NCBI GenBank assembly: GCA_030646565.1
Contig: JAUSLA010000046.1
Location: forward strand, 1 to 38,528
Length of the DNA: 38,528 bases
Origin: a bacterium
Lineage (GTDB): Bacteria; Patescibacteriota; Minisyncoccia; Minisyncoccales; RBG-13-42-11
Direction of reading: 5' to 3'
Below, piece by piece: positions 36,628 to 38,528 of this stretch. The position numbers and the translations under genes were made by a program. How positions within the stretch are numbered: the first letter of the stretch is position 1; each line of letters begins with the position of its first letter. The notes under the pieces were generated by a model. It did no database searches and was not told the DNA's origin. It saw nothing but the letters and a program-made list of their open reading frames with translations.

Positions 36628-38404
36628 ATTTTAAACTCTTTGCGAAAAGAACACACATTCTGCGAGCAATAATCACCGACACTTCTTCTTTCTCCAAAAA
36701 TTCTTTTATTGCGCTTACAAATTCTTCTTGTTTTATCGGGTCAATTACCTTTAGATTTTTTACGCCGCAAGCCCGCACTATATCTTCAATAATTATTGCC
36801 GGCTGGCAACCGTCGCCTTTCGCGGAAAAATCCGGATCAGTAAAACCAAATTTATATTCTGAATTAATTTTTGTTGCCATAGCGGGATTTGGCTGATGGC
36901 CAGTCATCGCTGTTGTCTGGTTATCTAAAATAATAATGAGAGGATTTGATTTATTAAAAATCGTATTAATTAAGGCTGGAATTCCTGCGTGTAAAAAAGT
37001 TGAATCGCCGATAAAGGTAATTAATTTCTGCGAATCGGCTTGCCCTGAGCCGAGACGAAGGGCTTTTTTAATGCCGTGGGCAATGCCAATTGAAGAGCCC
37101 ATGCAAGACAAATAATCTTGCATGCCAATAGCCGGCGTTCCAAACAGCATATAGCAACCGATATCTCCGCCAAAAATGACTTTTGCAGGATCGACAGATT
37201 TTTTGATAGCAGAAACTACCGACCAATAAGAACAGCCGGGACAGAACTGGGGGGACCTCTGCGGAATTTTCGATTTCCAATTTCCAATTACGCAAGCAGT
37301 AGCGAAGCGTGGAGATGAACGAAAGTTCATCGACTTCAATTTATAATTTGTAAATTTAGCTATGGCCGATATAATTATTTCTGGTTTCAATTCTCCGATT
37401 TCGGGCAGTAATTTTTTGCCTACAACTTCTAATTTGCAGTTTGCCTCTTTTGCCAATCTCGCAACTTCATTTTCTAAATATGGCTCTAGTTCCTCAACTA
37501 TTAAAACTTTTTTGAGTCCTCTTAAAAAAGTTTTTATTTTTTGCTCCGGCAAAGGATAAAAAAATCCTAATTTTAAGATCGGTAAATCTAGATCAAGTTC
37601 TTTCAACGCCTCTTTAACGTTGAGATAGGAAACTCCCGAAGTAATAATCCCCGCCTTTTTATTAATGGAGGTCCGACCTCCATCAATTAGATTGACGGAA
37701 GAGTTTTCCGCAAATGCTCTAATTTTTTCAATTTTTTCCAATAACTCTTTCTTCATTTCCAAAACCCTCGGCGGCAGAGTAACAAATTGCTGCGGATTTT
37801 TTATAAACTCTCCCGCTACTAGGTTAAGTTGCGCAATTTTGCCCAATTGGACTGGCATACGCTGATGATTAACTCTGGTGGTTGTTCTAAGTATTATTGG
37901 AATTTTAAATTTTTCAGAAATTTGAAAAGCTAATTTTAAAAAATCTTTGCACTCTTGCGGATCGGCTGGCTCTAATATCGGAATGTGGGCAAGATTAGCA
38001 AACCCCCTGCTGTTTTCTTCCGATTGAGCGGAACTATGGCAAGACGGATCATCGGCAACAACAATCACTGTCGGACCCTTTGTTCCCGTATAAACAAAAG
38101 GCATTAAAGCGTCCAGGCAAACATTCACGCCAAAATTTTTCATTGCTACCAATGTTTTCAATCCGGAAAAAGAAGCTCCAATAGCCGCCTCCAAAGCTGT
38201 TTTTTCATTTACCGAAAATTCAAAATACTCTTTATATTCCTTGTCTTGGGATAGTTTAAAAAATGTATTTCCTATTTCCGAAGCCGGAGTGCCGGGATAC
38301 GTGGAAACAAATTCAACTCCCAATTCTAAAGCCCCCCGAACAATAGCTTCGTTGCCAAGTAGAATGATTTTTTTTCCGGGTTTGTCCAATAAAATATCTT
38401 TCAC
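36626..38404 (-). CDS. iorA: indolepyruvate:ferredoxin oxidoreductase, alpha subunit, lacking the ferredoxin domain
   Basis: 592 residues. Pyrimidine-binding domain about 10-170 (VEFVSTYPGTPASEIGN) and TPP-binding domain from about 385 with CPGCSYWSV, GDIGCYMLFG and GDSTFLHAGIPALINTIFNKSN (seen as GDSTFLHAGI). It normally ends in a cluster-binding ferredoxin domain; here it stops at ARRMCVLFAKSLK, and the stop TAG is the first codon in a palindromic repeat. Two in-frame repeats add residues about 356-372 and 448-456. Role: oxidises aryl-pyruvates with IorB. Electron exit without the 4Fe-4S domain is an open question. Confidence 0.9.
   Translation of the reverse strand: MKDILLDKPGKKIILLGNEAIVRGALELGVEFVSTYPGTPASEIGNTFFKLSQDKEYKEYFEFSVNEKTALEAAIGASFSGLKTLVAMKNFGVNVCLDALMPFVYTGTKGPTVIVVADDPSCHSSAQSEENSRGFANLAHIPILEPADPQECKDFLKLAFQISEKFKIPIILRTTTRVNHQRMPVQLGKIAQLNLVAGEFIKNPQQFVTLPPRVLEMKKELLEKIEKIRAFAENSSVNLIDGGRTSINKKAGIITSGVSYLNVKEALKELDLDLPILKLGFFYPLPEQKIKTFLRGLKKVLIVEELEPYLENEVARLAKEANCKLEVVGKKLLPEIGELKPEIIISAIAKFTNYKLKSMNFRSSPRFATACVIGNWKSKIPQRSPQFCPGCSYWSVVSAIKKSVDPAKVIFGGDIGCYMLFGTPAIGMQDYLSCMGSSIGIAHGIKKALRLGSGQADSQKLITFIGDSTFLHAGIPALINTIFNKSNPLIIILDNQTTAMTGHQPNPAMATKINSEYKFGFTDPDFSAKGDGCQPAIIIEDIVRACGVKNLKVIDPIKQEEFVSAIKEFLEKEEVSVIIARRMCVLFAKSLK
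37038..37063. repeat. in-frame LR-x-GSGQ-type repeat in iorA
   Basis: CTTGCCCTGAGCC.GAGACGAAGGGC: read on the coding strand ALRLGSGQAD. It has the CCCTTCG...TCAGGGCAAG pattern also found in the GT-B gene and ybeY. Confidence 0.7.
37289..37338. repeat. palindromic repeat in frame within iorA
   Basis: AGTAGCGAAGCGTGGA followed by inner stem GATGAAC/GTTCATC (loop GAAA) and CGACTTC. It encodes NFRSSPRFATACVIG between the two enzyme domains. Confidence 0.78.
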
Positions 38405-38438
38405 AAATATTTAACGGCAAGAATTAAACTACTTAAGT

Positions 38439-38528
38439 TTACTCCACGGTTACTGATTTCGCCAAATTTTTCGGCTTATCTACATCGCAACCCTTTAGCG
38501 CTCCCATATAATACGCAAAGAGCTGGAG
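38439..38528 (-). CDS. glmS: glucosamine-6-phosphate synthase (GlmS), C-terminal end only
   Basis: The last 29 codons and stop. LQLFAYYMGALKGCDVDKPK and NLAKSVTVE match the strongly conserved GlmS C-terminus (E. coli ends NLAKSVTVE). It makes glucosamine 6-phosphate from fructose 6-phosphate and glutamine, the entry to UDP-GlcNAc. The rest lies beyond the window edge. It would feed the GlmU-like enzyme and MurA encoded nearby. Confidence 0.85.
   Translation of the reverse strand, partial: LQLFAYYMGALKGCDVDKPKNLAKSVTVE

Noticed and set aside
3255..37338. CRISPR arrays suggested by many similar short palindromes
   Set aside because: Copies are irregularly spaced over kilobases, occur in both orientations and inside genes, have no constant repeat-spacer rhythm, and no cas genes are present.

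Overview
The window reads as a piece of a low-GC bacterial chromosome, most likely a Candidate Phyla Radiation / Patescibacteria (Parcubacteria-like) genome. Pointers are short core genes (a both-ends-trimmed Mfd, a tailless FtsZ, a ComEC without its hydrolase domain), core genes mostly lacking Shine-Dalgarno (SD) sequences, DUF5654 and DUF433/DUF5615 families, and very many short palindromic repeats between and inside genes. This taxonomic reading is inference. The first ~1.9 kb is compositionally different (transferred DNA or an assembly join).

Layout. 1-1330 (minus): the 5' part of an AroG-type DAHP synthase preceded by a complete Phe/Tyr leader-peptide attenuator; 1334-1798 is an XRE-type HTH protein. 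1938-18085 (all minus): HtrA-like protease, two family-2 glycosyltransferases, an anchored glycoside hydrolase, an EamA transporter and a GT-B glycosyltransferase (a probable envelope-glycan cluster), then comEC, a small membrane protein, ftsZ-ftsA-ybeY, an anchored hypothetical, a DUF5615/DUF433 toxin-antitoxin-like pair, yqeY, rpsU, a HIT protein and hisS. 18146-18342 (plus) is a 6S-like structured RNA candidate. lepB (minus) and pth (plus) diverge, followed by an inverted-repeat element and a 61-residue small gene whose promoter overlaps, back to back, that of mfd.

20226-25255 (plus): mfd-dprA-topA, then tRNA-Leu(CAA). Downstream of the tRNA, 25256-28366 looks like two stacked relics of an integrated element: a truncated serine recombinase, an isolated purD, repeated boundary modules, and an anchored hypothetical protein flanked by direct repeats. 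28410-29105 carries DUF5654 and another small membrane protein. 29460-34529 (minus): PAP2 phosphatase, MFS transporter, TsaC/Sua5, a small membrane protein, a GlmU-like nucleotidyltransferase and a YvcK/CofD protein. murA (plus, catalytic Cys replaced by Asp), iorB-iorA (minus, IorA lacking the ferredoxin domain), and the last codons of glmS close the window.

The strongest unexplained structure is a family of two-hairpin palindromic repeats (about 45-60 nt per unit, singly or in head-to-head groups) at more than 20 loci. The flanks are conserved, whereas the inner stem differs from copy to copy with both arms changing together. Copies lie in frame inside YbeY, Pth, YqeY, TopA, ComEC and IorA, supply start-codon context for htrA, comEC and murA, and supply stop codons or C-terminal residues for several others.
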